Shown here piece after piece: positions 8,302 through 16,583 of a DNA stretch of 64,000 nucleotides. The number at the start of each line of letters is the position of its first letter. Within the stretch, counting starts at the first letter, position 1. Both the position numbers and the translations under genes were made by a program. Source of the DNA: Lacticaseibacillus yichunensis. Its GTDB lineage: Bacteria > Bacillota > Bacilli > Lactobacillales > Lactobacillaceae. The stretch lies in contig NZ_RHOG01000003.1 in NCBI RefSeq assembly GCF_003946405.1, positions 1 through 64,000 of the forward strand, written 5' to 3'. A model generated the notes under the pieces. That model saw only the letters and a program-made list of their open reading frames with translations, was not told where the DNA came from and searched no databases.

Positions 8302-10029
8302 ATGAAACTCAATTTTCGACGATTGATGCAGATCTATACCGTGGTGCTGCTCGTTTTGGGCTTGGGCATCACCACCGTTGGCATCGTCAGCTCGGTCAGC
8401 AGTTACCAATCGTCGCTGGAACAAGCGGAAAACATGGCAACGCAGCGCGCGACCGAAACGGTGACCCGCTACCAAACCATCGCTGATGACTACGCCGCAA
8501 ATATCACCTCGGATGGCCGCCGGTTGACGAATATCGCGCAGTATTTTGCCCTATCACCGGCCGCCTACGCGCAATATGCGATCACCCAGAGCCAAGGGGA
8601 GGGCCAGTATTACAATTGGTCCAACGAATCCTCGACGTTCATGATGCAGCATCCCGAGGTCAAACGGCTGACCCTGACGCTGAATGTGACGAAGGCCAAA
8701 GCGGGCCAGGTGTTTGTGGCCACCCAGAAGAAAAAAGAGGGCCAGCTGCTCACGAACCAGACCGTCAGTCCCGATTTTTCCACGAGCCTGATCAATCCGA
8801 CCGACGCGACGATCGATGGCACCCTGGGCATCGATTATGACCGCAGCACGCTGGATCAGCAGCTCGCCGCAATCGACGCCCGGGCGCATTTGCAGGTGCT
8901 GGTCCTCAACAATAGCGGCGTGTTGGTCAACCACTTTAGCGACAGCTCGGTGGATAAAAATGAGCGCGCGCTGGCGACCAAGGCCGCCAAAAACGACGAT
9001 TTCGGCAAGCTCCACGACTTCACTGTCGAGAAAAAGGAGCTGCCCAATGAGTTTACCTTGATCTTTGTGGTCAGCCGCAGTGGCATGCGCGCCCTCATGT
9101 TCTGGCGGGTCGCGTCCATCGCCTTGCTCGGCCTGTTTGTGCTGGCGCTGCTCAGTGCGCTGCTGTGGGTCACGTTTGGCCGGTACCGGGTCCAGCTCAA
9201 CACGATCTTGGCCACGGTAAAAACAGTGGGCAACGGCGATCTCAAGGCGCGGGTGCCGGTCACGGTGGATCAATCCGACCTCAGCGAGCTCGGCGATGGC
9301 ATCAACCGGATGCTCGGTGACATCGATCAATATATTTATACGATCTACCAGCTGCGGATCGCCCAGCAGGAGGCCAATATCAAGGCTCTGCAGGCACAGA
9401 TCAATCCGCATTTCATGTCCAACACCCTGGAATATATTCGCATGGCCGCGCTGGATGCCGATCAGCCGGAGCTGGCCAATGTCGTGTATAATTTTGCCGC
9501 CCTGCTGCGAAATAACACCGATTTTTCACCGCTGACGACGATTCAGCACGAATTGGATTTCATCGACAAATATGTGTTCCTGTATCAGGTGCGTTTTCCA
9601 GACCGCTTGGCCTACCAGATCACGGTGGACCCAACGATTGCGGCACTGAGCATTCCGAAGTTCAGCTTCCAGCCGTTAGTTGAAAATTATTTCGTGCATG
9701 GCGTCGACTTCTCGCGCGGCGACAACGTGATTCGCATCAAGTCCTGGCGGGAAGGCGACCTGATCACCATCAGCATCGCCAACAACGGCAAACCGCTGGC
9801 GCTGGATGAGGTCCAAAGCCTCAACAAACGGATGAAGGAACCGCTGGCCGGGGACCAGAGCACGTCGATCGGAATTCAAAATGTTTATTCACGACTCGCC
9901 GATTATTTCGGTGATAGCTTTAATATGTTTATGACCAGCGACGGGTTGAGAGGGGTCCAGACCACGATTCAATTCCGCGACCCCGCTGCCGACAAAGGAG
10001 GCCACGATGAAAAAAGTAATGATCGTTGA
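8302..10029 (+). CDS. Sensor histidine kinase, YesM type
   Basis: A 575-residue membrane sensor kinase. The first membrane segment is at about 10-32, an extracellular sensing region spans roughly 33-265, and the second membrane segment is at about 268-290. A HAMP domain and a His_kinase domain follow, with H370 in Q-I-N-P-H-F as the phosphorylation site, and then an ATPase domain ending in a G-I-G-I-Q-N-V-Y-like box. AGGAGG precedes the ATG. It overlaps the response regulator by 23 bp, so the pair is translationally linked. By position it should sense a sugar or glycan and control the neighbouring uptake and mannosidase genes. Confidence 0.92.
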   Translation: MKLNFRRLMQIYTVVLLVLGLGITTVGIVSSVSSYQSSLEQAENMATQRATETVTRYQTIADDYAANITSDGRRLTNIAQYFALSPAAYAQYAITQSQGEGQYYNWSNESSTFMMQHPEVKRLTLTLNVTKAKAGQVFVATQKKKEGQLLTNQTVSPDFSTSLINPTDATIDGTLGIDYDRSTLDQQLAAIDARAHLQVLVLNNSGVLVNHFSDSSVDKNERALATKAAKNDDFGKLHDFTVEKKELPNEFTLIFVVSRSGMRALMFWRVASIALLGLFVLALLSALLWVTFGRYRVQLNTILATVKTVGNGDLKARVPVTVDQSDLSELGDGINRMLGDIDQYIYTIYQLRIAQQEANIKALQAQINPHFMSNTLEYIRMAALDADQPELANVVYNFAALLRNNTDFSPLTTIQHELDFIDKYVFLYQVRFPDRLAYQITVDPTIAALSIPKFSFQPLVENYFVHGVDFSRGDNVIRIKSWREGDLITISIANNGKPLALDEVQSLNKRMKEPLAGDQSTSIGIQNVYSRLADYFGDSFNMFMTSDGLRGVQTTIQFRDPAADKGGHDEKSNDR

Positions 10030-11476
10030 TGACGAATACATGTTGTTGCGCGGCCTGCCGAAATTGATCGACTGGGCGCGCCTCGGCCTGACTATCGTGA
10101 AGACCGAGCAGAATCCGCTCAAGGCGCTTGATTGGTTGGCCGAGAATCCGGTGGACATCCTGTTGTCAGACATGAACATGCCCGAGCTGGACGGCCCGAC
10201 CTTTGTGGCCAAGGCAAAAAAATTGCAGCCGGACATGGAACTGATCGTGATCTCCGGTTACGCCGACTTTGATTACGTGCGTGCGGGCCTGCAGCAGCAC
10301 GCGGTGAATTACCTCAGCAAGCCCGTTGACACTGAGGAATTGGTGACGGCGCTCGAGGCGGCGCTCAAGCGCATCGACGAGCGGCAGGCCAGCGATCACA
10401 ACGCAACGCTTGCGGCTCAGGCCGAAATGCGCGCGCTGGTGGCCGGCACCGACCCCGGCAGTGCACACGACCTGTTGAAAAGACTCGAGATCGTCTTCAC
10501 CAATCCCGCCGCGCCGGTGCGCCTGATCGCGGTCCTGAATCCATTGCCGCCGACGGATCTGGTGGATTTTTTGCAGGAACAGGCAGCGGTCCCCGGCTTT
10601 TTCCGCGAGGGCCAGGACTTCATCATCCTGTTTCAAGGGGATGACAACCAGCTCAACGCCTTCATCAACGAAGCCCCGCAGCCGATCTCCTCGACGCGCC
10701 GGCCGGAATTGATCGGACCGACCGTGTCGAACATGACCACCCTGACAGAGGCGTACCACACCATGCGCGGGGAGATCGCCCGGCAGTATTTCTTCGAGAC
10801 CAATGCGGGCCTGCGCCGGCTGCCAAGGCCCGAGGAAACCGAGGCGATGCCGACGCTGCCCGGTTTTTCCGAGCTGCGCGAAACGCTTGGCCCACTGGAT
10901 CCGGTGGCCTTCAAGAAATGGCTCGTCGAACAGCTTGAAACACTCAAGGAACTAAACGCCACCGTGGCCTTCACCCGCCAATTCGCGATGATCGTCCTGC
11001 TGGTGATCAGTGAAAAAGGGACGGCCAGCGAGCGCAAACCCGCGGCGATCAACGCCATCAATCAGGCGCAGACGGTGACCAAGCTGACCGAGATTCTGGT
11101 CGACATCGCCCAGCGCGCCGCCCAGGAAAGTGATCGCCGCTACTCGCGCAATGTGCTGGCCATGCGCCGGCTGATCCAGGAACGCTACGGCGAACCGCTG
11201 ACCTTGGCGGAGGTCGCCGATGAGCTTCATTTGAACGCCGTTTACCTAGGCCAATTATTCAAACAGGAAGTCGGCCGCAGCTTTTCTCAGTATCTGAACG
11301 ACTGGCGCATGAGCATCGCCATCGACCTATTGCGCAACTCAGGCGAGGACGTCAATCAGATCGCAGAGCGGGTCGGCTACCAGACGCCAAGCTATTTCTA
11401 CAAACTTTTCAAGCAACAGACTGGCATGTCGCCTCGCGAATATCGAGCGGCCGCAGACAACGGCACGGCCGACTGA
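10007..11476 (+). CDS. Response regulator with AraC-type DNA-binding domain, YesN type
   Basis: A 489-residue regulator. The receiver domain (about 1-120) carries the acidic pocket D-D near residue 9, the phospho-acceptor D55 in L-L-S-D-M-N-M-P and K104. A middle region of unknown function follows, then an AraC-type double helix-turn-helix at about 385-485 (L-A-E-V-A-D-E-L-H-L-N and I-A-E-R-V-G-Y-Q). AAAGGAGG lies eight bases before the ATG inside the kinase gene. It is the cognate regulator of the upstream kinase; a target promoter could be the one at 11634-11662. Confidence 0.93.
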   Translation: MKKVMIVDDEYMLLRGLPKLIDWARLGLTIVKTEQNPLKALDWLAENPVDILLSDMNMPELDGPTFVAKAKKLQPDMELIVISGYADFDYVRAGLQQHAVNYLSKPVDTEELVTALEAALKRIDERQASDHNATLAAQAEMRALVAGTDPGSAHDLLKRLEIVFTNPAAPVRLIAVLNPLPPTDLVDFLQEQAAVPGFFREGQDFIILFQGDDNQLNAFINEAPQPISSTRRPELIGPTVSNMTTLTEAYHTMRGEIARQYFFETNAGLRRLPRPEETEAMPTLPGFSELRETLGPLDPVAFKKWLVEQLETLKELNATVAFTRQFAMIVLLVISEKGTASERKPAAINAINQAQTVTKLTEILVDIAQRAAQESDRRYSRNVLAMRRLIQERYGEPLTLAEVADELHLNAVYLGQLFKQEVGRSFSQYLNDWRMSIAIDLLRNSGEDVNQIAERVGYQTPSYFYKLFKQQTGMSPREYRAAADNGTAD

Positions 11477-11495
11477 CCCCTCAAATATGAGAAAC

Positions 11496-11529
11496 AAAAC
11501 AGTGTATACCAATGTATACGCTGTTTTTT
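11496..11529 (+). terminator. Terminator after the two-component system
   Basis: AACAG-T-GTATAC / GTATAC-G-CTGTT stem with a CAAT loop and a run of six T. Confidence 0.85.
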
Positions 11530-11633
11530 AATTACAGATTTATTCGTTAATGGTTAAGGACTTATGAAAATTAGGCCACGATGTGAAAATGGTGAAGAAT
11601 GTGGCCGGTTCGTGGCGTTTCGAGTCCAATCAC

Positions 11634-11662
11634 TTGACGAAACCGCTTTCATGGCGCATATT
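11634..11662 (+). promoter_or_regulatory. Promoter of binding protein 2, overlapped by a cre site
   Basis: TTGACG (11634-11639) and CATATT (11657-11662) have a 17 bp spacer. The sequence CGAAACCGCTTTCA (11638-11651) fits 13 of 14 cre positions and covers the end of the -35 and the spacer, so CcpA binding would block RNA polymerase. Confidence 0.65.
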
Positions 11663-11714
11663 AATAATTGTTTGGAGGGTCTACACCAAATTTGTTTTTT
11701 AGGGGGAAATTGTT

Positions 11715-13184
11715 ATGAGTATGTGGCGTAAAGGTTTGGCTTTGAGTGCGGCGGCTGTCTGTGCCGTCACACTGGCAGCATGCGGCAACAACAGTTCTTC
11801 AGGCAGCGGGTCTTCGTCCAAGAAGGTCGTTGTCACGATGTATCGTCCTGGCGATCCGCTGACGAACTCCACCGAAATGATGAAGATCGTCAACAAGGAG
11901 ATTCAAAAACAGTATCCGAATGTCGAATTACAGATCAAGCCGATCTCTTGGGGGGATTATGGCCAAAAGTTCTCTGTGATGCTGACATCCGGTGATGGTT
12001 TTGACCTTGCGTTTGCGAACAGCTATTCCGCAAATGCGCAAAAAGGCGGCTTTGCCGATATGACTGAATTGATCAAGAAATATGCGTCCAAGGCATATGA
12101 CGAGATCGACCCAGCTTACTGGAAAGGCGTGACCCTGGATGGCAAGATCTATGGTTTCCCGACCAACGCCAACGTCTTTTCACAAGAGAAGCTGGTCTTC
12201 AACGGCACGTTCACGGATAAGTACAACATCAATGTGGACAATGTCGACTCGCTGCAGACCGCGACCGACGCAATGGCCGCGTTCAAGAAGGCTGACCCAA
12301 GTGTCAACCCGATGGCGATCGTGAAGGGCTACCACGCCCCGACACCAGGCTGGTCCTACCCACTTTCCAATGGCTATCCATTCGTCGTTGACCAAAGCGG
12401 CAAGGACACCAAGGTTCAAAATCCTTACAACCTGGACATCATGCGCAAGAACTTGGCGACCTTGCATGAATGGTACCAAAAGGGCTATGTCCCACGGGAT
12501 GCCGCAACATCGACCACACAGTACTCGCTGGCTGACGACACCTGGTTCGGCCGCATCGAGACCACCGGCCCATTCGATTATGGCGACACGGCGATCTTGA
12601 ACGCCCGCGGTGGCAAGCCAGTTGTCACCAAGCAGATCTCCCAGCCGTACAAGAGCACGGCTGACGCACAGATGGCGCTGTATGTGATCTCCAAGGCTTC
12701 CAAGCACAAGAAGGAAGCGGTCGAGGTCCTCAACGCGATCAACACCAACAAGAAGATCATCAACACGATGGTCTGGGGCATTGAAGGCAAGCAGTGGGAG
12801 TTCACTGACAAGGCCAAGGGCAAGATCAAGACCCTGCCTGGCTACAAGCAAAACACCTACTACGGCGCTTGGATGACCGGTAACAACCGCAACCTCTACA
12901 CGCTTGACAGTGTTACTGACAAGCAGATCGAGGAACGCGATCAAAGTATCAAGGATACCCCAGAAGCCGCTGACTTGGGCTTCATGCCGAACCTTGATAA
13001 GTACAAGACGGAACTGACCAACATCGCGAACGTCATGAGCAAGTACTCGGATATCATCAACACAGGTACCGCGGATCCTGTTCCGACGATCAACAAGATG
13101 AACGCTGAGCTGAAGACAGCTGGCTGGGATACCGTTGCCAAGGAATTGCAGAGCCAATACGACAAATTCCTCGCAGCCAAATAA
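11715..13184 (+). CDS. Extracellular solute-binding lipoprotein 2 (DUF3502-type C-terminus)
   Basis: A 489-residue lipoprotein with signal peptide, lipobox L-A-A-C (Cys at about residue 23) and Ser-rich linker. It is a paralogue of the protein at 3377-4849, sharing long identical blocks throughout (W-G-D-Y-G-Q-K-F, D-P-A-Y-W, G-F-P-T-N-A-N-V-F-S-Q). It is a single-gene unit with its own promoter, cre site and terminator. No extra permeases lie beside it, so it probably feeds the same CUT1 permeases and widens the range of sugars taken up. The ATG is supported by AGGGGG nine bases upstream. Confidence 0.92.
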   Translation: MSMWRKGLALSAAAVCAVTLAACGNNSSSGSGSSSKKVVVTMYRPGDPLTNSTEMMKIVNKEIQKQYPNVELQIKPISWGDYGQKFSVMLTSGDGFDLAFANSYSANAQKGGFADMTELIKKYASKAYDEIDPAYWKGVTLDGKIYGFPTNANVFSQEKLVFNGTFTDKYNINVDNVDSLQTATDAMAAFKKADPSVNPMAIVKGYHAPTPGWSYPLSNGYPFVVDQSGKDTKVQNPYNLDIMRKNLATLHEWYQKGYVPRDAATSTTQYSLADDTWFGRIETTGPFDYGDTAILNARGGKPVVTKQISQPYKSTADAQMALYVISKASKHKKEAVEVLNAINTNKKIINTMVWGIEGKQWEFTDKAKGKIKTLPGYKQNTYYGAWMTGNNRNLYTLDSVTDKQIEERDQSIKDTPEAADLGFMPNLDKYKTELTNIANVMSKYSDIINTGTADPVPTINKMNAELKTAGWDTVAKELQSQYDKFLAAK

Positions 13185-13208
13185 TCGCTGACTGGTAACA
13201 GCGAAACG

Positions 13209-13247
13209 AGCACGCCTCTGGATGGACCCCCAAGAGGCGTGCTTTTT
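13209..13247 (+). terminator. Terminator after binding protein 2
   Basis: Eleven-base perfect arms AGCACGCCTCT/AGAGGCGTGCT followed by five T. Confidence 0.9.
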
Positions 13248-13251
13248 GTTG

Positions 13252-13310
13252 TAGGATGCGGAGCGGGGCGCTTAGGTCTGAGTGGCTAACTTGGCTCGGG
13301 CGCGAGAGCC
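13252..13310 (+). repeat. Nested stem-loop repeat, locus B (left half only)
   Basis: GGATGCGGAGC followed by AGGTCTGAG and TTGGCTCGGGCGC match the left arm of the repeat family. The right half is missing, so this is a truncated unit. It follows the terminator of the upstream gene in the same orientation. Confidence 0.7.
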
Positions 13311-13443
13311 GCAAAAATCGTCGCCATCTTCTCCAAATTTCCCCATTTCACTTTGACTGAGCGGCAGATCCGTGCAAAATAGAAGCGCAAGACGATTCGC
13401 AACTCGTTCTTAGACAGTGATGGCAAAGAAAGGAAATCGACTC

Positions 13444-14919
13444 ATGCAGACACATTTTTTCCTATTAGCGGATACGCATCTGACAACAGATTCGGCCAGC
13501 CAGGCGGCGCTGCGACGCGGCCTGGAGACGATCAGCAAGCAAGCGGGCCGGCCGCTGGTGGTGATCAACGGGGATCTGACGAACACCGGAGACCCAGTGG
13601 AGTATCAGGCGTTTGCCGAGGTGCTCGACGATTTTTCCGACCGGCTGGATTTCGCGCTGACCCTGGGCAACCATGATGTGCGCGGCCCCCGCAATTTTGA
13701 GTGGACGAACATGCAAGAGGAGGATCCGCAGCATTTTCATCAAGTGGCGGCCCCATTTTTCCTGCGGTTCCTGGCGAACGCGCCCATCAGCGAGCGGCAA
13801 GGCCTGTCGTACACGTTGCGCGCAGGGTCCGCGCGACTGATCTTCCTGAATACGGAAAAAGGGTTGAAGGATGCCGTTTATTTGCCAGCCGCGACCCTCA
13901 ATTGGCTGGACCGGCAGTTGGCAGAAGAGGCCGGCCCGCACCTCGTGTTTTTGCATGAGCCATTGAACGATACGCATCGGCTGTCGGATCTATACGGCGG
14001 GACAGGTCAGCAGGATGCCCTGCTCAAGGATGTGTTGCGGCGGCACCCGGACACGTTTTTCTTCAGTGGGCACATCCACAACGCGTTTGGCGTGGCCGAG
14101 GTCATTCCGCGCGCCTATGCGACGTGCATCGACACGCCGGCGTACGGTCGCGCCAAGGCTGGCCTGCACAGCGCAGGGTGCGGCTACGAGGTGACGCTGG
14201 ATGACGCGCACCTGACGCTTGCCGCCTGGGATTTTGCCAACGACCAGCGGCTTCCGGCATTCGATGCGGCCCTGCCAGCGCGGACGTTGGGCAGTGTGTG
14301 GGCGGATGCACTGAGCCAAAAGGCGCCGGATACCGACTGGCTCGATTGCGCACTGCCGCTTTTGACAGCGACGTATTCGCAAAGTGCGCAGGACGTGGAT
14401 GCCGATGAGGAGGCGCTTGAGGCCCCCTTGTTTGGCGCGGGCGTCCAGACGACGATGCGTGAGCTGATCGAAACGGCGCCAGGTGGAAAGCGCGAGACGC
14501 CGGCGCCGTGGTCGGCTGCCCATGATGGGGTCGTATTTGCGACTCGCGACTTGTATCTCGATCAGCTGATCGAAGCGGGGAAAAAAGTGACCGCGTTGAC
14601 CCCGCACACGCCGGCCGCCAAAACGGCCCGTTTTGAGGCGCTAGACCGGCTCGCGCGGATGCAGGGCCAACTTGCCCGGTACAGTGATGCGGCGCTGCAG
14701 GAGGCCCTGGACGCGCTGGCGTGGGTCCTGTCGACTAGCTATCCGATCGATCAGCGGCCACAGTTGCAGCAGACCGTTAGCCAGGCCCAGGCGCTCACGA
14801 AAACACCGCAGCTGACGCGTGCGTTGATGCCGGCGCGCCTGGCACTTGCGGATGCGACCACCACGCCGGGGCAATTGGCGACGTTGATGAAAGACTTACT
14901 GGCAGCGATGGGGCACTAA
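13444..14919 (+). CDS. Metallophosphoesterase, calcineurin-like
   Basis: A 491-residue cytoplasmic protein with the complete metal-binding set of calcineurin-like phosphoesterases: D-x-H (A-D-T-H-L, about residue 10), G-D-x-x-N (N-G-D-L-T-N), G-N-H-D and G-H-I-H-N. The N-terminal ~280 residues are the catalytic domain. The C-terminal ~200 residues are not recognised. An upstream GTG in frame exists, but the ATG at 13444 has AAAGGAAA at the right distance and fits the fold. The substrate is unknown; nucleotide or phosphodiester substrates are usual for the family. A small membrane protein gene follows 28 bp downstream. Confidence 0.85.
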   Translation: MQTHFFLLADTHLTTDSASQAALRRGLETISKQAGRPLVVINGDLTNTGDPVEYQAFAEVLDDFSDRLDFALTLGNHDVRGPRNFEWTNMQEEDPQHFHQVAAPFFLRFLANAPISERQGLSYTLRAGSARLIFLNTEKGLKDAVYLPAATLNWLDRQLAEEAGPHLVFLHEPLNDTHRLSDLYGGTGQQDALLKDVLRRHPDTFFFSGHIHNAFGVAEVIPRAYATCIDTPAYGRAKAGLHSAGCGYEVTLDDAHLTLAAWDFANDQRLPAFDAALPARTLGSVWADALSQKAPDTDWLDCALPLLTATYSQSAQDVDADEEALEAPLFGAGVQTTMRELIETAPGGKRETPAPWSAAHDGVVFATRDLYLDQLIEAGKKVTALTPHTPAAKTARFEALDRLARMQGQLARYSDAALQEALDALAWVLSTSYPIDQRPQLQQTVSQAQALTKTPQLTRALMPARLALADATTTPGQLATLMKDLLAAMGH

Positions 14920-14947
14920 TGCGCTTTGATACGGAAGGAGCCTTTCG

Positions 14948-15301
14948 ATGATATTTACGCGACGTTTCCTTCAATTTGGCTTTGGCCTCGCCGCGGAATT
15001 TTTGATCGCGGCAAATCTGCTGGCCGCCGTCACGGAAGCCTCTTATGCGGGGGCAACCGAGAAACTGACGATTGAGATCGTACTGTTGGTCCTGTTGATG
15101 CTTAGCATTGCTGGGGGCGCCGCGCTGGCGTTTGGCCATTACGTGCACACGCTGCTCATCATGGCCGGCCTGGTGTTTATCGCGGCACTGATGCTTTGGC
15201 TCGTGTGGCCAGCGAGCACTGCACTTGCCGCATGCTGTATGGTGTTTGCGGGCTTGATCGGGGCTGAGGGCTGGCTGGCGCGCTCAGGGAAGTCTGTCTG
15301 A
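14948..15301 (+). CDS. Small membrane protein of unknown function
   Basis: 117 residues with four predicted membrane segments (about 8-28, 42-62, 68-85, 88-108) and no recognised motif. GGAAGGAG precedes the ATG. It lies 28 bp after the metallophosphoesterase gene and is probably co-transcribed with it. The duplicated ncRNA module starts 31 bp downstream of its stop codon. Confidence 0.65.
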   Translation: MIFTRRFLQFGFGLAAEFLIAANLLAAVTEASYAGATEKLTIEIVLLVLLMLSIAGGAALAFGHYVHTLLIMAGLVFIAALMLWLVWPASTALAACCMVFAGLIGAEGWLARSGKSV

Positions 15302-15451
15302 GGCGCATTGGTCATACAAACGCCAAAATGGGTTGGCGATTCGCCAATAAAATGAACGATTCACCGTTTTGGGGGTCTCAACTGTCTGTGGATGAATGGA
15401 AACCGCGTCTTGGCGCGGTTCTTATGGCGCTCTGAAGCTTTGAGCCAAGCG

Positions 15452-15490
15452 GTTCAGATGATTGACAAGAAACCGCTTACTATATAAAAT
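15452..15490 (+). promoter_or_regulatory. Promoter of ncRNA copy 1, set inside an inverted repeat
   Basis: TTGACA (15462-15467) and TAAAAT (15485-15490) are 17 bp apart. The -35 is flanked by an 8-bp inverted repeat, AAGCGGTT and AACCGCTT, which looks like an operator. The right arm also resembles a cre half-site. Confidence 0.7.
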
Positions 15491-15496
15491 AAAGTA

Positions 15497-15817
15497 GAAT
15501 TCTCGATTGCAGGTGTAGGCCTTGCTAACCTACTGCTCTCCTGTACAATTTTTCGGAGATCCACCCGGTGCGCCGGGTTCCGAGCATCATCAGCTTTTCC
15601 CGGGGCCACTTGGGCGAGGTCCGCTGACTTAGTTCAAGTGGTATAAAGCCACGACGGTCACCATTACTACTATAGTGACTAGAGGTAGCGACAGTTCCAT
15701 CGCCGTTACCCGCCAAGGTGAAAAGGGTCCCGCCAGTGGTAGGTGCTGGCGGTCACATAGGGCACTGCAGTCACGTAATCGCATCAAGTTAAAAATGGGG
15801 CCTTTCGGGGCCTCTTT
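15497..15817 (+). ncRNA. Candidate structured small RNA, copy 1
   Basis: A transcript of about 320 nt from the promoter just upstream would fold into several hairpins: GTAGG/CCTAC, ACCCGG/CCGGGT, CCACTTG/CAAGTGG, GCGA/TCGC and CCGCCAG/CTGGCGG. The last two keep their stems in both copies while their loops change. It ends in a GGGGCC/GGCCTC hairpin with a short T run. Short open frames inside have no ribosome site and are not convincing. It does not look like tmRNA, RNase P or 6S RNA; no match to a known family was recognised. Confidence 0.65.
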
Positions 15818-15865
15818 GTCGTGGCCGGCCCTGATTTCTTCGGGGCTACAAACGGATAACTCAAA

Positions 15866-15925
15866 TGAAATAGGCGTCTCTCACAGATCGCAACGTGCGA
15901 TCCTGCTGAGAGACGCCTATTTTTT
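15866..15925. terminator. Bidirectional terminator between the ncRNA and the tetR gene
   Basis: Long arms AAATAGGCGTCTCTC/GAGAGACGCCTATTT enclose a second hairpin ATCGCA/TGCGAT. There are A and T runs on both sides, so it can serve both strands; it touches the TAA of the tetR gene. Confidence 0.9.
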
Positions 15926-16565
15926 ATGCCGGCCGCAGCCCTTGCACGAGCACAGCGGTTGCTTCGTCCGCCGCCCGCTCTAGGTCAAACTTGTTCGTCG
16001 GCATCAAGATCAGTGGCACCGCATGGCCGGCCATCACCCCGAGAAACGTCCGAAACAGTTCGCCGACCGGCCAATCGACAACTTCTCCAGTCGCTTGATA
16101 GTGCTGGAAGATCGCGGTCAACGGGCCTTGCGCGACCTGCTGGAAGTCCTTGAGAAGCATATTGAGCATGGCCTGGTCATGCATCAGCTCACCGAGAAAT
16201 ATTTTGGCCTCGGCCCGATTTTCCTGGGCAAATTCCAGGCGGTCTTTGATCACATAATGCAAAAAGGTCGCAAAGTCTGGCGCCGCTTGGCCTTGAATGC
16301 GGGCAATGAAGTCCCCTGCGACGCGCGGGACCACTTGTCGCACGAAGGGGCGCATGACGGCCGCCAGCAACTGGTCTTTGGTCTTGAAGTGTTTATAAAC
16401 GGTGCCTTCTGAAACGTGGGCTGCGGCCGCGATGTCCGCAGTCGAGGTATTGTCGAATCCCTTGGCAGCAAACAATTGCAGGCTTGCCTTCAGGACCGCT
16501 TTTTGTTTTTCAGAAAGATCAGTTGCGGCGACGGTTTCATCAAAAAGTTTTGCCAGTTCACTCAT
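15924..16565 (-). CDS. TetR family transcriptional regulator
   Basis: 213 residues. The N-terminal helix-turn-helix is typical of TetR proteins (about 22-68: F-A-x-K-G-F-x-x-T-S, T-V-Y-K-H-F). The C-terminal ligand domain is not assignable. It is the last gene of the exporter operon, 18 bp after the permease stop. A palindrome at the operon's promoter is the probable operator, so the protein likely represses both the exporter and itself until a toxic ligand appears. Confidence 0.9.
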   Translation of the reverse strand: MSELAKLFDETVAATDLSEKQKAVLKASLQLFAAKGFDNTSTADIAAAAHVSEGTVYKHFKTKDQLLAAVMRPFVRQVVPRVAGDFIARIQGQAAPDFATFLHYVIKDRLEFAQENRAEAKIFLGELMHDQAMLNMLLKDFQQVAQGPLTAIFQHYQATGEVVDWPVGELFRTFLGVMAGHAVPLILMPTNKFDLERAADEATAVLVQGLRPA

Positions 16566-16583
16566 TGTGCGTCCACTCCTTTG

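Larger units (their letters stand above)
15333..15825 (+). repeat. Duplicated ~494-bp module, copy 1
   Basis: Bases 15333-15825 reappear at 61049-61543 with almost the same length. The first ~100 bp are diverged in patches, the stretch from about 15445 to 15690 is virtually identical, and the end differs mostly in hairpin loops. Each copy holds a terminator-like hairpin (AACCGCG/CGCGGTT), a promoter and a structured RNA. No transposase or terminal inverted repeats are visible. Confidence 0.85.

Noticed and set aside
15525-15716. A 63-codon frame on the minus strand that recurs as part of a 112-codon frame at 61241-61579
   Set aside because: It is conserved only because the whole module is duplicated. 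It has no ribosome site, lies antisense to the promoter-driven RNA and covers its hairpins.
15497-15817. T-box leader
   Set aside because: No AGGGTGGNACCGCG box and no aminoacyl-tRNA synthetase or amino acid gene follows in either copy.
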